Part shown: positions 1-9,625 of the stretch, piece by piece
Layout of the letters: each line of letters opens with the position of its first letter
Position numbering within the stretch: the first letter of the stretch is position 1
Source: Neoroseomonas marina
Lineage (GTDB): Bacteria; Pseudomonadota; Alphaproteobacteria; Acetobacterales; Acetobacteraceae
Length of the DNA: 64,000 nt
NCBI RefSeq assembly: GCF_012927745.1
Contig: NZ_JABBKX010000002.1
Location: forward strand, 124,001-188,000
Direction: 5' to 3'
Position numbers and translations under genes: made by a program
Notes under the pieces: generated by a model
Databases searched by the model: none
What the model was told of the DNA's origin: nothing
Seen by the model: only the letters and a program-made list of their open reading frames with translations

Positions 1-32
1 TGTGGGCCGGTGCCGCGAACTGGTAGCGCGCC

Positions 33-1289
33 CTACCGGACCCAGGCCCCCTTGCGCATCACCGGCTCCTCGCGCCCTTCGGCATCGATGCCGTCCACGT
101 CGGTCTCCGGCGATCCGATCATCCAGTCGACATGGATCAGGCTGCGGTTCGCCCCGCGCTGCGCAAGCTCGGCCTCGGTCAGGTCCTGGTCGACGAAGCA
201 CTTGGAATAGGCCTGGCCGAGCGCGATGTGGCTCGCCGCATTCTCGTCGAACAGCGTGTTGAGGAAGAGGATCCCGGTCGCCGCGATCGGGTTCGCCGCC
301 GGCACCAGCGCGACCTCGCCGAGCCGCCGCGCGCCCTCGTCGGTGTCGATCATCCGCTGCAGCACGTCCTGCCCGGTGCTCGCCTGCGCCTCGACGATCA
401 CGCCGCCCTCGAAGCGGACGCGGATGTCGCGGATCAGCGTGCCCTGGTAGGACAACGGCTTGGTCGCCACCACCGTGCCCTGCGTCTTCGCGGCATGCGG
501 CGTGGTGAACACCTCCTCGGTCGGGATGTTCGGATTGCCCGTCGCGCCGTTGCGCGCGGTCGTCACGCCGCCCGACCAGGCATGGCCGTCCGCGAGGCCC
601 ACCACCAGGTCCGTGCCCGGCCCGCGGAAGCGCAGCGCGGCATAGCGCCGCTCGTTCAGCATCGCGCGCCGCGCCACCAGCGACGCGTTGTGCGCCGCCC
701 AGGCCGCCACCGGATCGGGCGCATCGGCGCGCGAGGCCGCGAGGATCGCATCCCACAGCCGCGCCAGCGCCGTCGCCTCGTCCAGGTCCGGGAAGACCGC
801 TCGCGCCCAGGCCGGCGTCGCGCCCGCGACAAGCGTCCAGTTGATCGCCGAGGTGGTGATCAGCTCGAGCGCCGGCTGATACGCCTTCGACCGCGCCTTG
901 TTCGCCCGCGCAACCTTCGCCGGGTCCTCGCCCGACAGCAGCGTCGGGTCGTCGCCGACGATCGCAAGCCGCGCCGCCCCGCCCCGGAAGGCCGCCGCCA
1001 TGCCGTCGAACAGCCAGCCCGGCGCGACGTCGAAGGCGTCATCCGACGACAGCCGGTAGCGGGACAGCGCCGACTGCTCGTCATGGAACAGCGTCGTCAC
1101 CAGGGACGCGCCGGCGCGATACGCCTGCTCGGTGATGCGCCGCGCGAGCGGCACATGCTCGAGCGAAGCGGTCATTACCAGCTGCTGCCCCTTCTGCAGC
1201 CCGAGCCCGACCTTCACGGCGAGTTCCGCCAGGCGGTCGAGCCGCGCCTCGAAGCTCAGCGGCGTGGCGACGGTGGTGTGGTCGTTCAT
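33..1289 (-). CDS. M29 family aminopeptidase
   Basis: Cytoplasmic metallopeptidase of the M29 (AmpS/PepS/AmpT) family, which removes N-terminal residues from peptides. The 418 residues match full family length. Likely metal-site residues are all present: NIPTEEVFTTP at 254-264 (E258/E259), E325 in RLGEVALVP, H354 and Y361 in the ASHIALGQAY block, and H387/D389 in IHVDWMIGS. The start ATG overlaps the stop of the upstream monooxygenase gene as ATGA (1286-1289), so the two are probably cotranscribed and translationally coupled. The natural substrate cannot be told from sequence. Confidence 0.93.
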   Translation of the reverse strand: MNDHTTVATPLSFEARLDRLAELAVKVGLGLQKGQQLVMTASLEHVPLARRITEQAYRAGASLVTTLFHDEQSALSRYRLSSDDAFDVAPGWLFDGMAAAFRGGAARLAIVGDDPTLLSGEDPAKVARANKARSKAYQPALELITTSAINWTLVAGATPAWARAVFPDLDEATALARLWDAILAASRADAPDPVAAWAAHNASLVARRAMLNERRYAALRFRGPGTDLVVGLADGHAWSGGVTTARNGATGNPNIPTEEVFTTPHAAKTQGTVVATKPLSYQGTLIRDIRVRFEGGVIVEAQASTGQDVLQRMIDTDEGARRLGEVALVPAANPIAATGILFLNTLFDENAASHIALGQAYSKCFVDQDLTEAELAQRGANRSLIHVDWMIGSPETDVDGIDAEGREEPVMRKGAWVR

Positions 1290-2941
1290 GCGGTCACCCT
1301 TGTGCGCGCCCCGGTCGTCACGAAGCCTTCATAGCCCGCGGCGGCGACCTCGTCGCAGACCCGCCGATAGGCCGGCATGCCGCCGGCATAGGGCATGAAG
1401 ACCCGCGGCTTGCCGGGGACATTCGCCCCCAGATACCAGGAATGCCCCGCCTGGGGCATCAGCGTCGCATTCGCGACGTCGTTCACATGCGCGACCCAGC
1501 GGTCGCAGGCCTCCTCGGTCGGCTCGATGGTCGCCACACCGCGCGCGCGCATCGCCGCGATGCAGTCGGTGATCCATTCGACATGCTGCTCGATGGCGAC
1601 CGGCATGTTGGTCAGCACGGACGGGCTGCCAGGCCCCGTCACGGTGAACATGTTCGGGAAACCCGCCACCTGCAGGCCGAGCTGGGTGCGCGGCCCGGCC
1701 GCCCAGGCGTCGCTCAGCGTCAGCCCGTCGCGCCCGGTGATGCCCATGCGCAGCAGCGCGCCGGTCATGGCATCGAAGCCGGTCGCGAAGACGATGATGT
1801 CGAGCGCATGTTCCGCGCCGCTCTTCAGCCGGATGCCGGTGGGCGTGATGCGCTCGATCGGGTCGGCGCGCACATCGACCAGCGTGACGTTGTCGCGGTT
1901 GAAGGTCTCGAAATAGCCGGTGTCGATCGGCGGGCGCTTCGTCGCGAAGGGATGGTCGATGTCGGTCAGCATCGCCGCCGTCGTCGGGTCCTTCACCACT
2001 TCCCGGATGCGGGCGCGGATGAATTCGGCCGCGGTGTCGTTGGCGCGCCGGTCGGTCAGGATGTCGCGGAAGGTCGCGCGCAGGCGCAGCCCGCCCTTCT
2101 CCCAGGCGGCACGGAAGATCGCCTCGCGTTCGGCGTCATCGACCTCGAGGGCCGAGCGATCGCTGACCGGCCAGGGATGGCCGTTGCCGGTCGCGTGCAT
2201 CGCTTCGCGGATCTCGGCCGCGTTCTCCTTCGCCCAGCGCTTGAACGCCGAGGTCAGCGGCGTGTTGCGCGCGGGAATGGAATAGTTCGCGGTGCGCTGG
2301 AAGACCGTGAGATGCGCCGCGCTCCCGGCGATCACCGGCGCGGCCTGGATGCCGGTCGACCCGGTGCCGATCATGCCGACGCGCAGGCCGGCGAAGTCCA
2401 CGCCCTCATGCGGCCAATGCCCGGTATGGACCCAGCGGCCCGCAAAGTCGTCGCGCCCCGGAATGTCGGGAATGTTCGCCGAGGACAGGCACCCCACCGC
2501 CGTGATCAGCCAGGTCGCCGCCCAACGCTGCCCGTCCGCGGTCGTGACGTGCCAGAGATTGTCCTCGGCATCCCACCGCGCGGAGGTGACGCGCGCGTTG
2601 AAGGTGATGTCGCGCCGGAGGTCCAGCCGGTCCGCCACATGGTTCAGGTAGCGCAGGATTTCCGGCTGTTCGGGGTAGCGTTCCGACCACTCCCAGGACT
2701 GCAGCAGCTCCTCAGAGAAATAGAACGCATAGGCATGGCTTTCGGAATCGCAGCGCGCGCCGGGATAGCGGTTCCACCACCAGGTGCCGCCGACGCCGTC
2801 CGCCGCTTCCAGCACATGCGCCGAGAGCCCGAGCCGGTCCCGCAGCGCATGCAGCTGATAAAGGCCCGCGAACCCCGCGCCGACGATCAGCGCGTCATGG
2901 ACCGGCACCTCGACGGCCTTGCGGCCCGCGCCTTCGGACAT
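1286..2941 (-). CDS. flavin-containing (Baeyer-Villiger type) monooxygenase
   Basis: FAD- and NADPH-dependent monooxygenase of the cyclohexanone/phenylacetone monooxygenase type, expected to insert oxygen into ketones or oxidise heteroatoms. Residues 21-26 (GAGFAG) form the FAD Rossmann motif, followed by the GGTWWWNRYPGARCDSES block at 51-68. The Baeyer-Villiger fingerprint is at 166-177 (FAGRWVHTGHWP) and the NADPH-binding GTGSTG at 192-197. Length (551 aa) is typical of type I enzymes. It is the first gene of a two-gene operon with the M29 peptidase. The substrate is unknown; a related hydroxylating FMO is less likely because the fingerprint fits the Baeyer-Villiger pattern. Confidence 0.92.
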   Translation of the reverse strand: MSEGAGRKAVEVPVHDALIVGAGFAGLYQLHALRDRLGLSAHVLEAADGVGGTWWWNRYPGARCDSESHAYAFYFSEELLQSWEWSERYPEQPEILRYLNHVADRLDLRRDITFNARVTSARWDAEDNLWHVTTADGQRWAATWLITAVGCLSSANIPDIPGRDDFAGRWVHTGHWPHEGVDFAGLRVGMIGTGSTGIQAAPVIAGSAAHLTVFQRTANYSIPARNTPLTSAFKRWAKENAAEIREAMHATGNGHPWPVSDRSALEVDDAEREAIFRAAWEKGGLRLRATFRDILTDRRANDTAAEFIRARIREVVKDPTTAAMLTDIDHPFATKRPPIDTGYFETFNRDNVTLVDVRADPIERITPTGIRLKSGAEHALDIIVFATGFDAMTGALLRMGITGRDGLTLSDAWAAGPRTQLGLQVAGFPNMFTVTGPGSPSVLTNMPVAIEQHVEWITDCIAAMRARGVATIEPTEEACDRWVAHVNDVANATLMPQAGHSWYLGANVPGKPRVFMPYAGGMPAYRRVCDEVAAAGYEGFVTTGARTRVTA

Positions 2942-3028
2942 TCCGTTTCCCTCACGTCGTGACGTTGCTTGGGACGAAGTGTCGGGGTCCGGGGCGGGTC
3001 GCGCAAGGCGGTGCGCCGGCGGGTCCGC

Positions 3029-3250
3029 TCAATCCGGCGCGACGTCCTCGGCGCGGTATTCGAGCAGGTCCCCCGGCTGGCAGTCGAGCGCGGCGCAGAG
3101 CCGCTCCAGCGTCTCGAACCGCACGCCCTTCACCTTGCCGGATTTCAGCAGGGACAGGTTCTGCTCGGTGATGCCGATGCGCGCCGCGAGGTCGCGCCCG
3201 CGCATCTTCCGCCGCGCCATCATCACGTCGAGCTTCACGAGGATCGGCAC
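3029..3250 (-). CDS. small XRE-type HTH regulator (YozG-like)
   Basis: A 73-residue, nearly bare Cro/CI-type helix-turn-helix protein. Residues about 17-60 (GRDLAARIGITEQNLSLLKS, then FETLERLCAALDCQPGDLLEY) make the DNA-binding domain, with the usual PGDLLEY ending of this small family. It starts with GTG three bases after the stop of the DUF2975 gene, so the two are one operon. DUF2975 membrane proteins are often paired with such HTH proteins, and a membrane-linked regulator/sensor role is a reasonable inference. The target genes are unknown. Confidence 0.88.
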   Translation of the reverse strand: MPILVKLDVMMARRKMRGRDLAARIGITEQNLSLLKSGKVKGVRFETLERLCAALDCQPGDLLEYRAEDVAPD

Positions 3251-3253
3251 GGG

Positions 3254-3766
3254 TCACACGAAGCCCTGGTTTTCCTCCAGCGCCGCCGCCGCGCCGCGCA
3301 GCACCGGCCCCAGCGCCATCAGCGTCGCCCCCAGCGCGACCAGCAGCACGGCATTGGTCGAGACGCCGATCTCGATCGCCAGCCGCCCCGGCGCCAGCGT
3401 CAGCGCGGCGAGCAGCACGGCCCGCCCGATCGGCTCATACAACCCGACCAGCAGCACCGACAGGCCGAGTCGGTGCAGCGCGGCGCCGACGCGCGGCACC
3501 ACCTCCCCCCGCCCGATCGACCGCAGCGCCGGCATCACGCCGAGCAGCCCCCAGGCGAGGCACAGCGAGGGCAGCAGCGTCGTCACGATCCCGACCGCAC
3601 GCAGCGACGGCGACAGCGACCCCAGCACCACCCCCTGCCCGAGCAGCGCGTGTGCAACGAGCCGATCGTCGAACCAGATCGCCACCGGCGCCACCACGCT
3701 GAAGGCGATGGCGGCGATCACCGCCACGCCGGCGCGGCGGGCGGCGGGAGTCGCGAGCGTTGGCAT
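3254..3766 (-). CDS. DUF2975 membrane protein
   Basis: A 170-residue integral membrane protein of the DUF2975 type with four predicted hydrophobic segments: about 12-31, 55-75, 100-122 and 138-158. No catalytic motif is visible and the function is unknown. The start is supported by GGAGGG five bases upstream of the ATG. It is followed after three bases by a small XRE regulator, the standard partner for this family. Together they may form a membrane-signalled regulatory pair, which is inferred from pairing only. Confidence 0.85.
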   Translation of the reverse strand: MPTLATPAARRAGVAVIAAIAFSVVAPVAIWFDDRLVAHALLGQGVVLGSLSPSLRAVGIVTTLLPSLCLAWGLLGVMPALRSIGRGEVVPRVGAALHRLGLSVLLVGLYEPIGRAVLLAALTLAPGRLAIEIGVSTNAVLLVALGATLMALGPVLRGAAAALEENQGFV

Positions 3767-3832
3767 GTCGGCCCTCCATTGACAGGTCGAATTTTACTGT
3801 TTCACGATAAGAAATCAATATTGGAAACGAAG

Positions 3833-4378
3833 ATGCGCCTGCCGACGCTCCTCCTCGCCCTCGCGGCCACCGCCTGTGCCGCCATCCCCCCCGCCAGCCA
3901 GCAAGCCCTGCGGACGACGGATCCGGCCACCACCGACCTCGCCGCCCTGCGCGCCGCGGTCGATATGCCCGACGCCTTGCGCCCCCGGCCAGGCACGGCG
4001 CGGCTGGCCGTCCAACTGGGCAGCCGGACCGGTCATTTCGCGTTGGAGGAAGACGAGGCCGCGTCCCGCGCGGCGCAGCAGGATGCGCCGCCCGCGCCGG
4101 GCCGTCGCATCGTGGCGTTCCGCCTGACCCCGGCGGCGCGCGAGGAGATGGAAGACTTCCGCCGCTCGGCGGCGCGACGCATGACCATCGGCATCGCCGC
4201 CGACGCCTGCCGCGCCGGCCCGATCGAGGCCGGGCCGCTCATCATCGGAACCTGGCTGAGCACGGCGCAGACCGGGCGCTTCGTCGCCCTCGCGCAATTC
4301 GACCTGCGCCGGCTGGCGGGCGAGGCCGCGATCGCCGCCCTGCCATCCTGCGTCCCGCCGGGCACGGACCCGGCGTGA
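3833..4378 (+). CDS. putative lipoprotein of unknown function
   Basis: A 181-residue exported protein. The N terminus is a short signal peptide ending in a plausible lipobox (LAATAC, Cys at residue 14), so it is probably a lipoprotein, although -3 Ala is not the most common lipobox residue. The mature part is mixed and soluble-looking, with a helical Arg/Glu-rich stretch near 100-120 and no motif I recognise. The ATG is chosen because the hydrophobic leader starts directly after it. The gene is isolated, divergent from DUF2975 and convergent with typA. Confidence 0.7.
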   Translation: MRLPTLLLALAATACAAIPPASQQALRTTDPATTDLAALRAAVDMPDALRPRPGTARLAVQLGSRTGHFALEEDEAASRAAQQDAPPAPGRRIVAFRLTPAAREEMEDFRRSAARRMTIGIAADACRAGPIEAGPLIIGTWLSTAQTGRFVALAQFDLRRLAGEAAIAALPSCVPPGTDPA

Positions 4379-4390
4379 CGTCCGGCGTCG

Positions 4391-6229
<1,839 letters not shown>

Positions 6230-6366
6230 CGCGCACTCCTCTCGCCCCCCGGGGGGCCCTGCCATGAACACGGCCACCCGCCTGCCCCGGTCGTGGGCGG
6301 GCGGCGCGGCCTGATCTGTCGGATGTTGCGGCGCAACACATAGTCGCTCGGCCCCGCCATGGCGAG

Positions 6367-6397
6367 AAAAAAAGCCTGTGCCAGTCATGGCACAGGC
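6367..6397 (-). terminator. rho-independent terminator
   Basis: Perfect 10-bp stem (GCCTGTGCCA / TGGCACAGGC, 6374-6383 and 6388-6397) with a GTCA loop. On the minus strand it is followed by seven T (6367-6373). It ends the transcript of the membrane-protein gene that stops at 6423. The stem is almost the same as the one at 6962-6990. Confidence 0.88.
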
Positions 6398-6422
6398 GCA
6401 TGGCGGCCTCCGGATGAGGCCG

Positions 6423-6854
6423 TCAGGCCGCCGGCGGCGCGAAAATCAGCGGGATGCTTCCGATGACGGCAGCCGCCTGGGCGGCGTTGTAGACGATCCC
6501 ACCCAGCTGCAGTCGGCGCAGCCGTCCCGCCGCGCCCCGGTCGCCCGCGTCCCGCGCCCGGATCTGCTCGTCCAGCCGCTGGAGGAACCAGGGCCGTGCC
6601 GTCACCGCCCCCGCGACGAGGACCCCGAAGCCCAATGCCGCGAATGGCCGCCCGGCCATGAGGAAGACCGCCGCGCCGAGGGAGCAGCAGACGGCGACGG
6701 CCAGGAAATACGCGCCGAACAGCCCGCGCAGCATCCAGGTCACGATCGGGTCGTCGAAGCTCCGCAGGTAGAAGGTCAGCGACGCGATCGCGAAGTAGAG
6801 CATCGGGAACAGCAGGATCACGGTGACGAGCAACGGGATGTCGAACCTGGCCAT
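6423..6854 (-). CDS. small integral membrane protein, function unknown
   Basis: A 143-residue protein with four hydrophobic stretches (about 6-28, 45-62, 68-88 and 118-140) and a charged Arg/Asp/Glu-rich loop around 92-115. I recognise no family. The ATG giving MARFDIPLL is preferred because it begins just before the first membrane segment; upstream in-frame codons encode an Arg/Pro-rich, shadow-like leader. A strong intrinsic terminator follows at 6367-6397. The neighbour upstream on the same strand has its own terminator, so this is probably a single-gene transcript. Confidence 0.72.
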   Translation of the reverse strand: MARFDIPLLVTVILLFPMLYFAIASLTFYLRSFDDPIVTWMLRGLFGAYFLAVAVCCSLGAAVFLMAGRPFAALGFGVLVAGAVTARPWFLQRLDEQIRARDAGDRGAAGRLRRLQLGGIVYNAAQAAAVIGSIPLIFAPPAA

Positions 6855-6961
6855 GGCGCGCCCTGTCGCGCCTGGCCTGTCCGGTCCCGGCCACCGCCGG
6901 CAGGCGCCTCCCCGCCTCCATACCGCGCCGCCCCCGGCGATGCCATGGCGGAACGCGCACG

Positions 6962-6990
6962 AAAAAGCCTGCGCCAGGACTGGCGCAGGC
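6962..6990 (-). terminator. rho-independent terminator (twin of 6367-6397)
   Basis: Perfect 10-bp stem (GCCTGCGCCA / TGGCGCAGGC, 6967-6976 and 6981-6990) with a GGAC loop and five T on the minus strand (6962-6966). It lies about 105 bases past the stop of the small secreted-protein gene (7095). The stem differs from the neighbouring terminator by one compensated base pair. Confidence 0.82.
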
Positions 6991-7094
6991 GTGCGGCGGC
7001 CCGCGGCGTGGGGGGATGGGGGGGCATGCGCCGCGGGCCGCCTTCGGTGACGGCACCGCACGGGGTGAGGGGAGGCCGACCCGTGCGGCCGCCG

Positions 7095-7493
7095 TCACAG
7101 ACCCTGGGCGCGCGCCAGGCTCGCCGCTTCGGCGATCAGCATGGCGGCCGTCGAGCTGTCCCGCCGGGCGATCGCGGCGCGGGCCTCGGCCATCCGGGCC
7201 ACCGGGCCCGACGTCACCGGCTGGGTTTCGGTGCCGACGATGGTCGACCGGGTCAGGGCCAGCGCCTCGGCGCGTTCGACCAGCTCGTTGGCCAGCGGCA
7301 GACGGCCCTGACGGGCAGCCTGTTCGGCCTGCTGGAGCAGCGGTTCGACCTGCTGGGTCGCGATGGCATCGGCCTGGGCGGACACGCGATCCCCGCCATT
7401 CAGCGGCGAATCGCCCGCGACGCCCTGCGCGAGGGCCGGCATGGTCACCAGGCTCAGGCCGAGCATTCCGCAACGGATGGCATGGTGTCGCAT
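7095..7493 (-). CDS. small secreted/periplasmic protein, function unknown
   Basis: A 132-residue protein with a signal peptide: basic start MRHHAIR, hydrophobic core, and a cleavage-like ALAQG near residue 21-24. The mature part is highly helical, Ala/Gln/Glu-rich, with repeats of the type QQAEQAARQGRLPLANELVERAEALAL, resembling helical-hairpin periplasmic proteins. No enzymatic motif is visible. It lies alone between the PfkB kinase gene and a terminator at 6962-6990. It may be a stress or envelope protein, but nothing in the sequence settles this. Confidence 0.68.
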   Translation of the reverse strand: MRHHAIRCGMLGLSLVTMPALAQGVAGDSPLNGGDRVSAQADAIATQQVEPLLQQAEQAARQGRLPLANELVERAEALALTRSTIVGTETQPVTSGPVARMAEARAAIARRDSSTAAMLIAEAASLARAQGL

Positions 7494-7585
7494 GATTGCT
7501 CTCCTCTCATTGTCTGAGGAGACAACACCCCACCGCCCCGAAGGTTGCGCGCCCCCTCACACGCCTGCGTGAGGCGCCTGCGGCG

Positions 7586-8563
7586 TCAGCGCACGCCGAC
7601 CAGCGCCTTGAGGTCCGCCTGCGGGCGGGCTCCGAAATGGGAGATCGCCTCCGCCGCCGCGATGCTGGCCCAGCGGCCGCATTCCGGCAGCGGCCGGCCC
7701 GAGGTGAGCCCCGCCAGGAAGCCCGCCGCATAGGCGTCGCCCGCGCCCGTCGTATCGACCACCGTCGCGGGCGCGGCAGCGACCTGATGCGTGGCCGCCG
7801 CGGCGACGATGACGCTGCCCAGCTCGCTGCGGGTCAGCGCCGCGAGGGCCACGTCCTCGCGCGCCGCCGCGGCCGCTTCCTCGAAGGAGGCCGCGTGATA
7901 CAGCGCGCGGATCTCCGCCTCGTTGGCGAAGAGGATGTCCGCCTCGTCGCGCACGAAGGCGCGGAACGCATCGCGATGCCGCTCGACGCAGAAGGGATCC
8001 GACAGGGTGATCGCCACCTTCCGCCCGGCCGCATGCGCGATGCGCGCCGCAGCCCGGAAGGCCGCCTGCGCGGCCGGCGGATCGAACAGGTAGCCCTCGA
8101 GGTAGGTCACCTGCGCGCCCGCGATCGCCGCCGCATCCAGGTCCTGCTCCCCGAAGGTGACGCAGGCGCCAAGGTAGGTGTTCATCGTCCGCTGCCCGTC
8201 CGGCGTCACCAGGATCAGGCAGCGCGCCGTCGGCGCCCCGCCCTGCAGCGGCGCGGTCGGGAAATGCACGCCCGCGGCGGTGATGTCGTGGCGGAACACC
8301 TGCCCCAGCGCGTCGTCCGCGACCTTGCCGAGGTAGCCGACCTTCGCCCCCAGCGCCGCCGCCGCCGCGCAGGTGTTCGCCGCCGACCCGCCGCTGCTCT
8401 CAACGCCCGGCGCCATGTCGGCATAGATCGTCTCGGCCTGCTCGGTGCCGATCAGCGCCATGCCGCCCTTGGCCATGCCGTGGCGGACCAGCATGTCCTC
8501 CTCGGCGCGCGCCAGCACGTCCACGATGGCATTGCCGATGCCGAGGATGTCGAGGGTGGTCAT
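7586..8563 (-). CDS. PfkB-family kinase (adenosine kinase-like)
   Basis: Ribokinase-fold carbohydrate/nucleoside kinase. The substrate-side SGGSAAN motif is at 57-63, and the PfkB signature 2 DTTGAGDAYAAGF at 270-282 holds the catalytic Asp (D276) and anion hole. The N terminus (LDILGIGNAIVDVLA) and overall spacing are most like alphaproteobacterial adenosine kinases, which make AMP from adenosine, but ribokinase- or fructokinase-like activity cannot be excluded. Length (325 aa) is normal. It is a single gene with no operon partner. Confidence 0.9.
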   Translation of the reverse strand: MTTLDILGIGNAIVDVLARAEEDMLVRHGMAKGGMALIGTEQAETIYADMAPGVESSGGSAANTCAAAAALGAKVGYLGKVADDALGQVFRHDITAAGVHFPTAPLQGGAPTARCLILVTPDGQRTMNTYLGACVTFGEQDLDAAAIAGAQVTYLEGYLFDPPAAQAAFRAAARIAHAAGRKVAITLSDPFCVERHRDAFRAFVRDEADILFANEAEIRALYHAASFEEAAAAAREDVALAALTRSELGSVIVAAAATHQVAAAPATVVDTTGAGDAYAAGFLAGLTSGRPLPECGRWASIAAAEAISHFGARPQADLKALVGVR

Positions 8564-8694
8564 GTCGCGAGGCCTTCCGGTCGGGTCGCCGCCGCATACC
8601 CGCCGCGCGGGCAGGCGGCAACCGCCTGGCCGGCCGGCGACGGCATCCCCGACGGGTGGCCGGGAGGCGGTGCGGGCCGGCGCCGCGCCAACGC

Positions 8695-9381
8695 CTACGC
8701 CACGGCCGCCTCGACGATCCGCCCATCCTCCATCGACACCACCCGGTCCGCGATATCCAGGATGCGCGGGTCGTGCGTCACCATCAGGATCGGCGTGCCT
8801 CGGGACTTCGCCATGTCGCGCAGCAGATGCGCGACCTCGCCGCCCGACACCTTGTCCAGCGCCGCCGTCGGCTCGTCCGCCAGCACCAGGCCCGGCGCCG
8901 CCACCAGCGCGCGCGCGATCGCGACCCTCTGCCGCTGCCCGCCCGACAGCTTCGCCGGCGGCTTGTCCTCATGCCCCGCCAGCCCGACCGCCGCGAGCAT
9001 CGCCCCCGCGCGTTCCAGCCGCTCGCGCTCCGGCACCGCCGCATCGACCTCGAGCGCCATGGCGACATTCTGCCGTGCCGTCAGGAAGCCCAGCAGGTTG
9101 TGGTTCTGGAAGATGAAGCCGATCGACCGCCGCAACCGCACGCGCTCGCGCTCGCTCGCCCCCATCAGCTCCCGCCCGAGCACCCGGCAGGACCCTTCCT
9201 GCATCCCCCGCAAGGCGCCGATCAGCGTCAGCAACGTGGTCTTGCCCGACCCCGACGGGCCGGTCAGCAACACCACCTCGCCGGCATGCACGCGCAGGCC
9301 GACATCGCGCAGCACCGGCCGCCGCAACTCGCCCTCGCCATACGCGTAGTTCAGGCCGGAGATACTGATGGGGTCGGTCAT
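8695..9381 (-). CDS. DevA-type ABC exporter ATP-binding protein
   Basis: ATPase subunit of a DevBCA (MacB-like) ABC exporter. Walker A is at 41-49 (GPSGSGKTT), the signature LSGGQ at 145-149, Walker B LVLADEPT at 165-172, and the switch His in MVTHD. The 228-residue size fits the family. It is the last gene of the operon tetR-membrane fusion-permease-ATPase, but is separated from the permease gene by 244 bases that hold a composite palindromic repeat. The start is placed at the ATG opening the conserved fold; upstream in-frame sequence is repeat DNA. Confidence 0.92.
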   Translation of the reverse strand: MTDPISISGLNYAYGEGELRRPVLRDVGLRVHAGEVVLLTGPSGSGKTTLLTLIGALRGMQEGSCRVLGRELMGASERERVRLRRSIGFIFQNHNLLGFLTARQNVAMALEVDAAVPERERLERAGAMLAAVGLAGHEDKPPAKLSGGQRQRVAIARALVAAPGLVLADEPTAALDKVSGGEVAHLLRDMAKSRGTPILMVTHDPRILDIADRVVSMEDGRIVEAAVA

Positions 9382-9393
9382 CGCGACGCAGGC

Positions 9394-9605
9394 GGAGAGG
9401 GGCGCCGCCCCTCTCCGAACCTCTCCCCGCCAGAGGCCGAAAGGCCTCTGGACACCATGAATTGGGTGGTTGGGGGGAGGGGCGTTGCGGAACCGCCGCG
9501 GCCGGCGCGCGCGCAGTGCCCCTCCCCCCAACCACCCAAGTATCGGGTTCCGAGGGCCTTTCGGCCCTCGGCGGGTGGGGTTCCGGGGAGGGCGGAGCCC
9601 TCCCC
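9394..9605. repeat. composite inverted repeat (two opposed two-hairpin units)
   Basis: Two copies of the window's intergenic two-hairpin repeat lie head to head. The left copy has hairpins at 9394-9416 and 9430-9451 (CCAGAGGCC-GAAA-GGCCTCTGG). The right copy has hairpins at 9550-9571 (CCGAGGGCC-TTTC-GGCCCTCGG) and 9585-9605. Between them a perfect 22-bp inverted repeat (arms 9462-9483 and 9518-9539) brackets a 34-base loop. The whole could fold into one long imperfect hairpin. It fills the gap between the permease and ATPase genes of one operon. Confidence 0.85.
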
Positions 9606-9625
9606 GCTGCGCCCGACGCCGCCCA

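Noticed and set aside
132..2962. Long plus-strand open frames opposite the aminopeptidase and monooxygenase genes
   Set aside because: They are Arg/His/Gly/Pro-rich, lack family motifs and mirror well-supported genes; in DNA this GC-rich such antisense frames are expected.
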